DNA from: Gammaproteobacteria bacterium UBA6173
Lineage (GTDB): Bacteria > Pseudomonadota > Gammaproteobacteria > Pseudomonadales > Pseudohongiellaceae
Reading direction: 5' to 3'
DNA length: 7,293 nucleotides
NCBI GenBank assembly: GCA_002422225.1
Contig: DITX01000047.1
Location: 20,130 to 27,422, forward strand
Position 1 is the stretch's first letter. Every line of letters starts with the position of its first letter. Below the pieces are notes generated by a model. The model did no database searches, had not been told where the DNA came from, and saw only the letters and a program-made list of their open reading frames with translations. Of this stretch, positions 1 through 7,125 are shown piece by piece. Made by a program: the position numbers and the translations under genes.

Positions 1-163
1 CGTCAGCGCGAAGCCCGCAGGGGCGTCAGAGTTCGATTAGTCCCTCTCTCACCACCCACATTGTCACCCAACACCAGAAGGCGTAGCATCAACCACGCCC
101 GGTAAAAATGCCCTCGCCTGTATTGAGTTACGCGAACATTATTCATGCAGGATACAGACATTT
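1..163. other. Left-edge intergenic stretch, no gene supported
   Basis: No complete gene fits here. In the frame starting at base 2, twelve codons (reading VSAKPAGASEFD) run to a TAG at 38-40. They could be the tail of a plus-strand gene that begins outside the window, but this is too short to call. Bases 13-24 can fold into a 4-bp GCCC/GGGC hairpin with a GCAG loop. CGTCAG occurs at 1-6 and again at 24-29. The layout of 32-54 resembles a tRNA 3' end but has no T-stem pairing (see the rejected list). I found no convincing sigma-70 promoter for the gene at 164. Confidence 0.4.
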
Positions 164-577
164 ATGGTTAATAAAATTCTGATTGGACTGATTTCAGGCC
201 TGATTATGCTGGCCATTTACCTGTTGCTGATTTCAGCATGGCCTGAGCCATCGCCCGAGACTGTGGCCAAGCGCAATGATGAGCAGCGCGTCGCAGATCT
301 GGGTCTGATCATTGAGGCTGTTCATAATTTTCGGAGCGCACAACAGCGATTACCTCACACGTTGCAGGAACTTGCAGAAGCAACACGCAATTTACGCTGG
401 CAAGATCCTGTCACCGGTGAAGCGTATGAGTACGTATTTGTAAACAAAGATGTCTACAGCCTGTGCGCCGCTTTTGAAACTGACGCTGCCGATTCGGCCT
501 ATGGCAATTTGCCAGGTTTCTCCCGACACGGCATCGGGCACGCCTGCATTTACCGGACATTTGAGTTGATGGGCTGA
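164..577 (+). CDS. Small single-pass membrane protein, pseudopilin-like soluble part
   Basis: A 137-residue protein that I cannot name. Residues about 5-25 form one hydrophobic segment after a short basic N-terminus (MVNK). They probably act as an uncleaved membrane anchor that leaves the rest in the periplasm. The remainder reads as a helix (about 38-60) followed by a short beta-rich part with the pattern LPHTLQEL (63-70), DPVTGEAYEY (81-90) and SLCAAFET (99-106). That order resembles the C-terminal half of GspG-like pseudopilins and related small anchored proteins. The prepilin peptidase signature (Gly then Phe/Met-Thr-Leu-Glu) is absent, so it is unlikely to be processed as a pilin. Cys101 and Cys128 could form a disulfide in the periplasm. 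An AGGA at 149-152 lies 11 bases before the ATG, a slightly long spacing. The gene stands alone and converges on pfkB with a 21-base gap. That it is a real gene is likely; its function is unknown. Confidence 0.72.
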   Translation: MVNKILIGLISGLIMLAIYLLLISAWPEPSPETVAKRNDEQRVADLGLIIEAVHNFRSAQQRLPHTLQELAEATRNLRWQDPVTGEAYEYVFVNKDVYSLCAAFETDAADSAYGNLPGFSRHGIGHACIYRTFELMG

Positions 578-598
578 GCTTTTTCCAAGTGCAGTGGA

Positions 599-1543
599 TC
601 AGATCCTGCGGACAACACCGGCATATACGCGCGCCAGCCAGTCAAAATCTTCCAGCTGATTACCCGGTGTACTGATGGCCGCCGCAGCGGCGGCCACGCC
701 ATAACTGAACGCTTCGGCGACGGCTTTACCCTGGTACAACTTGCAGGTCATCACCGATACAAAACTGTCGCCCGCACCGGCATGGCTGATCACGGTCACC
801 GGCGGTGGCGTCACATGCATACACTCGCCAGTGCGGCTCGCCAACAGCGCACCATTTGGCCCCAGTGTTAAAACCAGGTGTTCAGCCCAACCCGCTTCCA
901 CCATTTTTTTCATGGCATCAAGGCGATCCTGCGGGGTATCAGGTCCGTTGTACCCCAAGGCTGTAAAATCTTCGCGATTGAGTTTTACAAAATATACCCC
1001 GGCCTCTAAAGCAGGGCGCAATGCAGGACCCGATGTATCGAGCACCACGCGGATCGCTCGGCTTTTGCAGAGCTGAACCACCTCTGCAAAAAACGTGGCA
1101 GGCACAGACGGTGGCAGACTGCCACTGATCACCAGCATCTGTGGTGCAGGCGTCAACGCTGCGATGGCATCCAGACAGCGCTGCCATTCATCGGGAAACA
1201 AGACTGCGCCCGGAAACACCAGATGAAGCGCTTTACCCGTGCTGGATTCACTCAAGGCAATGTTTTGTGTTGTTTCGTTTTTAATGTCGATGCGCTGAAA
1301 CGGCAGTCCGTCGGCGGTCAATAATTGCGCCAGCAAATCCCCATGATGACCGCCAGCCGGGAATACCGCACACACGTCCAAACCAAGGCGGCGCAGATTG
1401 CGCGCCACATTGATTCCGCCTCCACCCGGCGCGCGGTTGTTGATCTGGCATCGGGTTTTGCTGTCGTCGTAAAAACGATCGGTACTGGCAAACATATCAA
1501 CAGCTGGACTCATGGTTAATGTTGCAATGGCGGTAATGATCAT
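599..1543 (-). CDS. pfkB: PfkB-type 6-phosphofructokinase (ribokinase family)
   Basis: A cytoplasmic sugar kinase of the PfkB/ribokinase family. It most likely phosphorylates fructose 6-phosphate with ATP to give fructose 1,6-bisphosphate in glycolysis. Visible motifs, numbered from the first ATG, are PGGGGINVAR (39-48, substrate and lid region), VISGSLPP (138-145), LVLTLGPNGALL (223-234) and the anion-hole/catalytic GAGDS (256-260), with Asp259 as the expected base. The GGGG form and the sequence around TPPPV and GAGDS are closer to E. coli Pfk-2 than to FruK (usually GGKG) or LacC, so Pfk-2 is preferred. 1-phosphofructokinase or tagatose-6-phosphate kinase remain possible, but no PTS or fru genes are nearby. 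The length (314) is normal. Oddities: the usual KPNxxE motif reads KLNRED (187-192), with Leu for Pro and Asp for the Glu, and the ribosome site lies too close to the ATG. It is probably co-transcribed with the gene at 1591-2604, 47 bases upstream. Confidence 0.9.
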   Translation of the reverse strand: MIITAIATLTMSPAVDMFASTDRFYDDSKTRCQINNRAPGGGGINVARNLRRLGLDVCAVFPAGGHHGDLLAQLLTADGLPFQRIDIKNETTQNIALSESSTGKALHLVFPGAVLFPDEWQRCLDAIAALTPAPQMLVISGSLPPSVPATFFAEVVQLCKSRAIRVVLDTSGPALRPALEAGVYFVKLNREDFTALGYNGPDTPQDRLDAMKKMVEAGWAEHLVLTLGPNGALLASRTGECMHVTPPPVTVISHAGAGDSFVSVMTCKLYQGKAVAEAFSYGVAAAAAAISTPGNQLEDFDWLARVYAGVVRRI

Positions 1544-1544
1544 G

Positions 1545-1549
1545 CTCCC
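1545..1549 (-). promoter_or_regulatory. Ribosome binding site of pfkB with unusual spacing
   Basis: On the minus strand GGGAG ends only one base before the ATG at 1543-1541, too close for normal initiation. The in-frame ATT at 1537-1535 (residue Ile3) lies 7 bases from it, a normal spacing. Starting there also gives the same N-terminal length as E. coli Pfk-2 up to the first conserved Asp. No other Shine-Dalgarno-like run is near the ATG. The true start is therefore uncertain by two codons. Confidence 0.5.
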
Positions 1550-1590
1550 TGTAAAAAGTTTTGAACCACGTCGCGTTCAGTCAAGCCTGT

Positions 1591-2604
1591 TCACATGCGC
1601 TTCCAGCTTTCACTGAAGGTGTATGACTGGGCATCATGTTTAATTAAATCATGCAGCAGCGCCAACACCATTGCAGAACCCGATTCAACAGCACTGTTGT
1701 GCTGGCCAATTTGTCCACGCAGGGCATCTTCTGTGGCGTTGCAGATCAAGGGTGGGCGATGCACAGGCTGGCTTGCGAGAAACAGGTTATTGCGCACTTC
1801 CTGAAGTTCTCGCAAACAGTTGGATTGCTCGGGAATTGCTCCAAGCACACTGCGCGCTCTGGCGTGTAATAAATCGTGATTACCCGCCTGACGACAGTCC
1901 AACAGGACTTCCAGTTGGTAAATCACCAGCAGCACAGTGCGCGCACTGTATTCATGTCTTTGCTCTGCCACTTTTAGCTGCGTAAACAATACCTTGTTGA
2001 TATTTTTTAATGCAGTATCTGTACAACTGGTTTCACAGCTCGCCAGCCATTCCCAGACCTGTTCGAAGGATTGCACTGCCAGGACAGGCCAGTCGTTGTA
2101 GCTAGAGGCTTTCATGGCCCCGTACAAAATTCTGCTGTCAAATGCTTGCGCTTCATATCGATGGGCACCGTCACCGTCAAATCGCGCATCCAATATCTGG
2201 ATTGACCCTGGCAAACTAATGTTGCAGGCCAGCACCAATTGCTGAATAAACACACTGACCAGTTGGTAGGACTCAAGTTCAGCAAGCGATTTACCCCTAG
2301 AGCTGACAGAAAAAATCAAGGCAGCACTGATTGGCAAGCGACTGTCTGCGCCCTGTTTTGTGGCATAGGCATCAAAACTGCCCGCATTGGAGACAGCTTG
2401 CTCCATCAATGTCAGCAGTGCAGAGGCGTCGAGACTGACCTGATACTCACAGCTTTGGGCATTGATGCCCGCCATCGCAACAAAGGGTTTTTGTTTTAAA
2501 AAGCCCTCTATGGTTTTCCATAAACTGATAACTCTGGCACTTTCCGCCTGATTTCCGGGTGGCAGTGCATTTCCGATGCGGAGCTTTATTGTTGCTGATG
2601 TCAT
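1591..2604 (-). CDS. Unrecognised soluble protein, possible degenerate HEPN-like C-terminus
   Basis: I do not recognise this 337-residue protein. An ATG eleven codons further upstream (2637) is possible, but it has no ribosome site, while the ATG at 2604-2602 has GAGGA 7 bases before it, so I chose the latter. There is no signal peptide or membrane segment. The N-terminal half mixes strands and helices. From about residue 175 on it is largely helical: a Trp-rich helix (about 178-189), a long helix pair around residues 199-240, then LHARARSVLGAI (246-257) and LRELQEVRNNLFLAS (264-278). The order of an LE-containing helix, an xxRxxxLL-like helix and a final xxRN segment recalls Apea-like HEPN domains. 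HEPN nucleases carry R-x4-H here, whereas this protein has Arg271 and Leu276, so it would lack the catalytic His. The similarity is a visual impression only. It lies upstream of pfkB with a 47-base gap, and divergently from the M20 gene. Confidence 0.7.
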   Translation of the reverse strand: MTSATIKLRIGNALPPGNQAESARVISLWKTIEGFLKQKPFVAMAGINAQSCEYQVSLDASALLTLMEQAVSNAGSFDAYATKQGADSRLPISAALIFSVSSRGKSLAELESYQLVSVFIQQLVLACNISLPGSIQILDARFDGDGAHRYEAQAFDSRILYGAMKASSYNDWPVLAVQSFEQVWEWLASCETSCTDTALKNINKVLFTQLKVAEQRHEYSARTVLLVIYQLEVLLDCRQAGNHDLLHARARSVLGAIPEQSNCLRELQEVRNNLFLASQPVHRPPLICNATEDALRGQIGQHNSAVESGSAMVLALLHDLIKHDAQSYTFSESWKRM

Positions 2605-2610
2605 GATCGA

Positions 2611-2616
2611 GTCCTC
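2611..2616 (-). promoter_or_regulatory. Ribosome binding site fixing the start at 2604
   Basis: The minus strand reads GAGGAC, and its GAGGA core ends 7 bases before the ATG at 2604-2602. This is the best Shine-Dalgarno match in the divergent region. It lies downstream of the alternative ATG at 2637, which has none, and so it argues for the shorter 337-residue protein. Confidence 0.65.
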
Positions 2617-2635
2617 GTGCCGTTGTCTGGCATCC

Positions 2636-2651
2636 ATATTGCTAACAATAT
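2636..2651. promoter_or_regulatory. AT-rich dyad in divergent intergenic region
   Basis: A perfect inverted repeat, ATATTG-CTAA-CAATAT, sits between the minus-strand gene (start 2604) and the plus-strand M20 gene (start 2678). It overlaps the plus-strand TATACT (2649-2654), a 5/6 match to the sigma-70 -10 box, and the minus strand has TATATT in the same area. A factor binding here could affect both transcription units. The -35 for the plus strand is poor (TTGTCT at 2623-2628, spacing 20), so promoter assignment is tentative. Confidence 0.4.
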
Positions 2652-2677
2652 ACTACCAATAGCCACAACCGGAGACC

Positions 2678-4105
2678 ATGGTGAAGATCAATAACAAGGC
2701 ATTCAAAATAACCCTTTCTATGCAAGCGCTAGCGAAACTGACATTGACCCTGCTGATGTCGGCGATGTTGCTGCCTGCGGCATTCGCTCAAACCACACCG
2801 GCAGACGATAATGCCGTGCAGTGGTTACAGGAATTTGTGCGTGTTGACACCATCAATCCACCCGGCAACGAGTTTCGGGCAGTTGAGTTCTATGCGCGCA
2901 TTTTTGACAGCTATGGCATTCCTTATAAAACGGCAGAAAGCGCACCCGGGCGAGGCAATATCTGGGCGCGACTGGAGGGCGGCAATGAGCCAGGTCTGAT
3001 CCTGCTACAACACACTGATGTGGTGCCTGCTGATCGCCAGTACTGGACGTTTGATCCCTTGTCAGGGGAGTTGAAAGACGGCTACATCTATGGCCGTGGC
3101 ACACGTGACATGAAAGGGTTGGGTATTGCGCAGCTGGTGGCCTTTCTGAACCTGCATACCTCCGGTCAGCCGCTAAATCGCGATGTGGTTTTTCTGGCAA
3201 CCGCCGATGAAGAGGCGGGTGGCGAGTTTGGTGTGGGCTGGTTGATAAACAACCGTCCCGAGATTTTTGAAGGCATAGGAATTTTGCTGAACGAGGGGGG
3301 TGGCGGTAGTCGCAGCAGCGCCGGTGACGTGGCGTTTGGCGTTGAAGTCACCCAGAAAGTGCCGGTCTGGTTGCATTTGAAAGCAGTGGATGTACCCGGC
3401 CACGGTTCGTCTCCACGCACCACCAGCTCCGTCACACGCATTGTGCAAGCCTTGAACACCTTGCTGGAAAATCCGTTTCCACCACGGATTATTCCGCCGG
3501 TAGACGACTATTTTGTGGCGTTGTCAGAGACCATGAATGATGAATGGGCCTCAGCCTACGCAGACTTGAACAGCGCCATTCAGGATCCAGCGTTTGTGCA
3601 GCGCCTGCATGAGCAGCGTCCCGGCCACAATGCCTTGATCAGAGACACCTGCTCCATGACCCGCTTTGAAGGTTCCAGCAAAATCAATGTGATACCGCCG
3701 GAAGCCTGGGCTGAACTCGATTGTCGCATCCTGCCAGACAAACCTGCGGAGCAGTTTGTGGCTGAGCTGGAATCCTTGATTGCACACACAGGTGTCACGG
3801 TGGAGGTGATCATGGCGTTTACGCCGGCTATCTCCACCACAAATTCGCGCTTGTTTGAAGCCATTCGCAATGTCACCGGTGAGCTGCATCCCGGCTCACG
3901 AGTCATTCCGTTGGTTACCACCGGGTTCACCGACAGTCACTTTACCCGTGATCTGGGCATCATTAGTTATGGATTTAACCCGATGATCACAGATGATGGT
4001 GAGCACACCGGCGTGCACGGCAACGATGAACGGGTCCCTGAAACCACGTTTAAACGCGGTGTCAGCGATTTTTACGCCGTGATCCGTAATGTGGTCATTG
4101 ACTGA
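2678..4105 (+). CDS. Exported M20 family zinc metallopeptidase (carboxypeptidase/dipeptidase type)
   Basis: An M20-family (ArgE/DapE/CPG2-like) metallohydrolase that removes a C-terminal residue or splits small peptides with two zinc ions. It is probably periplasmic or surface-exposed: a Sec signal peptide spans residues 1-37 with a cleavage site after AFA (35-37). The metal and catalytic set is complete: HTD with His112 and Asp114, GRGTRDMKG with bridging Asp144, DEE with general base Glu178 and ligand Glu179, NEGGGG with Glu206, and GVHGNDE with His447. The dimerisation/lid domain is marked by GHGSSP (241-246). The length (475) is typical of exported M20 members. Start choice: GGAG (2671-2674) is only 3 bases from the ATG at 2678, but 6 from the GTG at 2681, so initiation may be at Val2; the signal peptide is unaffected. 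It is transcribed alone, divergent from 1591-2604, and converges on the M28 gene with a 12-base gap. The exact substrate cannot be assigned from motifs. Confidence 0.92.
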   Translation: MVKINNKAFKITLSMQALAKLTLTLLMSAMLLPAAFAQTTPADDNAVQWLQEFVRVDTINPPGNEFRAVEFYARIFDSYGIPYKTAESAPGRGNIWARLEGGNEPGLILLQHTDVVPADRQYWTFDPLSGELKDGYIYGRGTRDMKGLGIAQLVAFLNLHTSGQPLNRDVVFLATADEEAGGEFGVGWLINNRPEIFEGIGILLNEGGGGSRSSAGDVAFGVEVTQKVPVWLHLKAVDVPGHGSSPRTTSSVTRIVQALNTLLENPFPPRIIPPVDDYFVALSETMNDEWASAYADLNSAIQDPAFVQRLHEQRPGHNALIRDTCSMTRFEGSSKINVIPPEAWAELDCRILPDKPAEQFVAELESLIAHTGVTVEVIMAFTPAISTTNSRLFEAIRNVTGELHPGSRVIPLVTTGFTDSHFTRDLGIISYGFNPMITDDGEHTGVHGNDERVPETTFKRGVSDFYAVIRNVVID

Positions 4106-4117
4106 CAGCCGGGTGGA

Positions 4118-5503
4118 TCAAAAAGCGCCTGCAGCGCCCGGGAACACCACCGGGCTCTGAATGCCCTGTGCTGACACGCTGGACACACCAAAGAAGTAGT
4201 TATCAATTACCACGTTTTCCAGCGTGAACTCGCTGACGTCACCCGCCAGGCGCGAATGTGTCCATTGCGCGTCGGTGGTTAAACGCCAGTGTACCCGGTA
4301 GGCGCTGGCACCCTCGACTTTCTCCCATTTCAGCGTCGTGCTGGGGCTGACCTGACCGCTGATGGTGACATTGCGCGGCGGGGCAGGCGCCCACGCCATT
4401 GACGCCAGCGTTACGGCATTCAGAGCGGTCAATTTGGCGGCATAATCAAAATCCACGTGCTCGAGCACATCACCGTACGCAATGCCGTTTTCGACGCGGA
4501 TATCCTGATGTTGCCAGTTGTAGTTTTCGTTGGTCTCCATAATACGCACAGCCGGGAAACCCGCATCATTAAATGGCCGGTGATGCCCGCCGCGACCAAA
4601 CCGATCGAGCCGGTAAACCATCATCACATCCAGATTTGGCACATACAGATCAGCCAGTACATCGATATAACGGGCAATGTTGCGAGACGCTGAGTCGACT
4701 TCTCCGCCCTGGAAACGACGTTGACTGGCTTCTTCCGGCGTTTCCACCGCACGGGTACCTTCGGAGAACACGCGGGCAGTGGTGTTGTCGATCACGCCGT
4801 TGATGCCGCGAATATTACCAATCATGTCGTTGTTGATGACTGCTTGCAGATTCCAGCCTTGTTCGCGGGCATAACTGGCCAGTATGGCGCCACCGTTTAA
4901 ACCCTGTTCTTCGCCCGATAAACCGGTATAAATAATGGACCCTTCAAACTGGTACTGCGACAAGACTCTGGCGGTTTCGATCACACCTGCCATGCCGGAC
5001 GCATTGTCATTGGCGCCTGGGGCGTCATCGGTTGCATTCATGATGTCGCTGATGCGGGAATCAATATCTCCACTCATCACCACAAAACGATTGGTATCGC
5101 GCGTTCCACGTTGTATCGCTACCACGTTAACAACCTCGGTGGCATTTGGAATACGTGCGGTACCCGATACCACACCACTGACATAAATCACTTCAAGACA
5201 ACCGCCACATGCCGCTGAGATCTGATCGAACTCTGACTTGATCCAGCGCCGGGCAGCGCCAATACCGCGGGTATCAGACACGGCATCCGACAAGGTATGG
5301 CGTGTGCCAAACCCCGCCAGCGTGGCGATATCCTTGCCAATACGGTCGGCGGATGGCGCCACACCAATTGCCAGCAATCGGGTTTCATCCGCATACGAGG
5401 CTGCGGCAAGTCCCATCAACGCGCCCGTGAGGGCAGTTTTTGCAAAGCACGTAACGCCAGAGTGACTGCGCGATTTTAACTGCAAATTGTTTTGCATGAG
5501 CAT
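4118..5503 (-). CDS. Exported M28 family metallopeptidase with C-terminal FnIII domain
   Basis: A secreted M28-type (aminopeptidase) metallopeptidase. Residues 1-38 form a longish Sec signal peptide with cleavage likely after ASYA. The M28 catalytic domain spans about 50-370: GANDNASG (163-170) with bridging Asp166, SGEEQGLNG (196-204) with base Glu198 and ligand Glu199, NNDMIGN (224-230) with Asp226, and NWQHQD (329-334) with likely ligand His332. RGGHHRPFNDAGFPA (304-318) is the substrate-side motif. Oddity: the first metal motif, normally GHxDS, reads GDIDSR (145-150), so Asp146 replaces the usual zinc-ligand His. Residues about 374-447 form a fibronectin type III domain, often a substrate- or wall-binding appendage in secreted hydrolases. 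GGAG (5516-5513) lies 9 bases before the ATG. It follows the MFS gene by 41 bases with no terminator between them, so the two are probably one operon. Activity is probable but not certain, given Asp146. Confidence 0.9.
   Translation of the reverse strand: MLMQNNLQLKSRSHSGVTCFAKTALTGALMGLAAASYADETRLLAIGVAPSADRIGKDIATLAGFGTRHTLSDAVSDTRGIGAARRWIKSEFDQISAACGGCLEVIYVSGVVSGTARIPNATEVVNVVAIQRGTRDTNRFVVMSGDIDSRISDIMNATDDAPGANDNASGMAGVIETARVLSQYQFEGSIIYTGLSGEEQGLNGGAILASYAREQGWNLQAVINNDMIGNIRGINGVIDNTTARVFSEGTRAVETPEEASQRRFQGGEVDSASRNIARYIDVLADLYVPNLDVMMVYRLDRFGRGGHHRPFNDAGFPAVRIMETNENYNWQHQDIRVENGIAYGDVLEHVDFDYAAKLTALNAVTLASMAWAPAPPRNVTISGQVSPSTTLKWEKVEGASAYRVHWRLTTDAQWTHSRLAGDVSEFTLENVVIDNYFFGVSSVSAQGIQSPVVFPGAAGAF
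4120..4137 (-). terminator. Possible rho-independent terminator overlapping the M28 stop
   Basis: On the minus strand GCGC-TGCAG-GCGC (4137-4125) folds into a 4-bp GC stem with a 5-base loop, followed directly by five T residues (4124-4120) that run into the stop codon. A second hairpin, GCCCGG with an 8-base loop (4136-4155), overlaps just upstream and would compete or stack with it. The stem is short and coding sequence explains part of the pattern, so this is a moderate call. It would end the MFS-M28 transcript before it enters the convergent M20 gene. Confidence 0.35.
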
Positions 5504-5544
5504 TTGGTATGTCTCCGGTAACAGTAAAAATTCGGCGTACGGGT

Positions 5545-7104
5545 TTATTGTCTGGGACGGGACTCATCGGCGTCAGTGCTGGCCTGGTTGTGATCCGCTT
5601 CCGCGGGGGCGTCCTGGTCAGCATCCTCATCAGGCACAGATCGGGCGTTCTTGCGTGTCACACTGAGCCAATCCAGGCTGACCCCGGTAATTGCGTTAAA
5701 TCGTGATATGCGCAAGATCAATTGCAGCACCTTGGGTCGCCGCCGCGCAATCGGATCGTTTGCCCGTGGCAGAAACCACAATGCCACAGCAAAACGCAGA
5801 ATCGCAGTCACAAAAAATACGACAAATAACTGACTTGACAGCCAATTATCCAGAAACCCCAGTTTCTCGAACAAAAAGGGCGTGCTCGCGGCGATAATTC
5901 CGCCGAACACGGCGCCAATGGATACGGCAATGGCACCGAGCGCGGACTGCACGGCGGCATAAACCGCAAAATCACTTTTTGGGGGTCGGATGTCGTACAG
6001 GTAATTGGCGGTGCTCAGGCTAAAAGCACTCCACACCAGTCCTGAAACCACCTGCACCAGAATCAGGTACATCGGGTCGGGCGAGATCATCCACAACACC
6101 GGGATAATCGGAATTGTCATACAACAGAACTGCATCACAATGCGATTGCCAAATCTGTCGGAGAACCGGCCCCAGAAACTCAGGCTGATAAACTGTGTCA
6201 CGATTGATGCAATGGCATTGAGGCTGTATTGCATGTAGGTAAACTGCAGATCACGCAGCATGTACACGGCAAAAAAGGGCGCGGAAATCGCAACTACCCC
6301 CTGCATGCCGGCCACAAAAAAACTGTAGTCGCGAAAGGTTTTATCCTGCAGGGACCCATACAACTGTTTCATGCTCTGCAAAAAACCTTTACGCCGATCA
6401 CGGTGGGGCCGCGGATCCGGATCATGCATCAGGTATAACAATCTGCTTGAAAACGCCCGGCCAATCGCTGCCGTGGTAAACAGGGCTGCAAACCCAAGCC
6501 AGACTAAATCGGCGCGCTCACTCAAACTCAACAGAGCGCCACCGCCAGCGAACACCACCAGTGACGCCACCATCGTCAAGCGTGTTCTGGACGCAAAAAA
6601 CGCACCTCGTCGCCGCTGCGGCACCAGACTTCCCATCCAGGCACGCCACTGCGGCTGAATAAAGTTGATGCAGCCAAAATAAAACACCGCAAGCGTAATC
6701 AACCATGGCACACTGTTGTCAGGGCGCAGCACCGCCAGTGCGACCAACCCCATGACCACCAGCGTTTGCACAACAGCGGCCACCACAACCATGGGCTTAC
6801 GTGGCAGGTAGTTACCCAGCCAGGCAGACATCAGCTGACACATCGCACCAAACAACTGTGGTATGGCAGTCAGCCAGCCCATTTGCAGTGAGGTGGCATG
6901 CAAAAAAATTGCAAAGGCATTAAAAAAGTTGTCACCCGTGGCCGTCATGGTGGCCGAGGCAACAGCTTCTTTCTGGGAAAGGTTCAAGGTTCGGCGCAAC
7001 CATACCGCACGACCTGCCGGGCGTTCGGGCGTCGCAGCCGTTTCGACAACTGTCTCGTCCGGCGAGCTTGTTTGTTCGGGCATCTGCGGTGGGGCAGGTG
7101 GCAT
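5545..7104 (-). CDS. Major facilitator superfamily (MFS) transporter
   Basis: An inner-membrane secondary transporter of the MFS, 519 residues. Twelve hydrophobic segments can be drawn, roughly at 48-70, 76-98, 103-126, 131-152, 175-196, 198-220, 260-283, 292-312, 320-340, 344-366, 378-406 and 424-446. A basic cytoplasmic loop (221-258, with PRPHRDRRKG) joins the two halves. The best motif A is in the second half between helices 8 and 9: GRFSDRFGNR (312-321). The first-half copy (around LGNYLPRKP, 96-104) is degenerate. A Pro/Glu/Thr-rich N-terminal tail (1-35) and an acidic C-terminal tail (488-519, many Asp/Glu) extend into the cytoplasm and are unusual additions. Start: GGAG at 7119-7116 is 11 bases before the ATG at 7104. 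Met8 (7083) is an alternative with no better ribosome site. It is the first gene of a probable operon with the M28 peptidase, which suggests but does not show a peptide or amino-acid related substrate. Confidence 0.88.
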   Translation of the reverse strand: MPPAPPQMPEQTSSPDETVVETAATPERPAGRAVWLRRTLNLSQKEAVASATMTATGDNFFNAFAIFLHATSLQMGWLTAIPQLFGAMCQLMSAWLGNYLPRKPMVVVAAVVQTLVVMGLVALAVLRPDNSVPWLITLAVFYFGCINFIQPQWRAWMGSLVPQRRRGAFFASRTRLTMVASLVVFAGGGALLSLSERADLVWLGFAALFTTAAIGRAFSSRLLYLMHDPDPRPHRDRRKGFLQSMKQLYGSLQDKTFRDYSFFVAGMQGVVAISAPFFAVYMLRDLQFTYMQYSLNAIASIVTQFISLSFWGRFSDRFGNRIVMQFCCMTIPIIPVLWMISPDPMYLILVQVVSGLVWSAFSLSTANYLYDIRPPKSDFAVYAAVQSALGAIAVSIGAVFGGIIAASTPFLFEKLGFLDNWLSSQLFVVFFVTAILRFAVALWFLPRANDPIARRRPKVLQLILRISRFNAITGVSLDWLSVTRKNARSVPDEDADQDAPAEADHNQASTDADESRPRQ

Positions 7105-7125
7105 GCTGGCTGGCGCTCCAAAGCC

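Noticed and set aside
27..54. tRNA 3'-end look-alike: TTCGATT as a T-loop (32-38), five bases, CTCTCTC as an acceptor strand, A, then CCA (52-54).
   Set aside because: The spacing is right, but the would-be T-stem (27-31 against 39-43) has no Watson-Crick pair, and the 5' half would lie outside the window. It may be a decayed remnant or chance; the upstream sequence and a tRNA search would settle it.
578..598. T-run after the gene ending at 577 as a terminator.
   Set aside because: There is no GC-rich hairpin just before the T-run. The nearby GGATC-A-GATCC is too small and has no T-tract on either side.
741..1076. Plus-strand open frame of 111 codons antisense to pfkB.
   Set aside because: It lies wholly within pfkB, which has clear kinase motifs. 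The translation shows no recognisable domain and no ribosome site.
2605..2637. An 11-residue longer start for the unknown protein, at the ATG at 2637.
   Set aside because: It has no ribosome site, whereas the ATG at 2604 has GAGGA at good spacing. The extension is also polar and low in conserved character.
2853..3200. Minus-strand open frames inside the M20 gene.
   Set aside because: They are antisense to a gene with all catalytic residues intact and have low-complexity, unrecognised translations.
3295..3300. Run of six G in the M20 gene as a possible phase-variable slippage tract.
   Set aside because: It encodes part of the conserved NEGGGG motif, is short, and the frame is intact on both sides.
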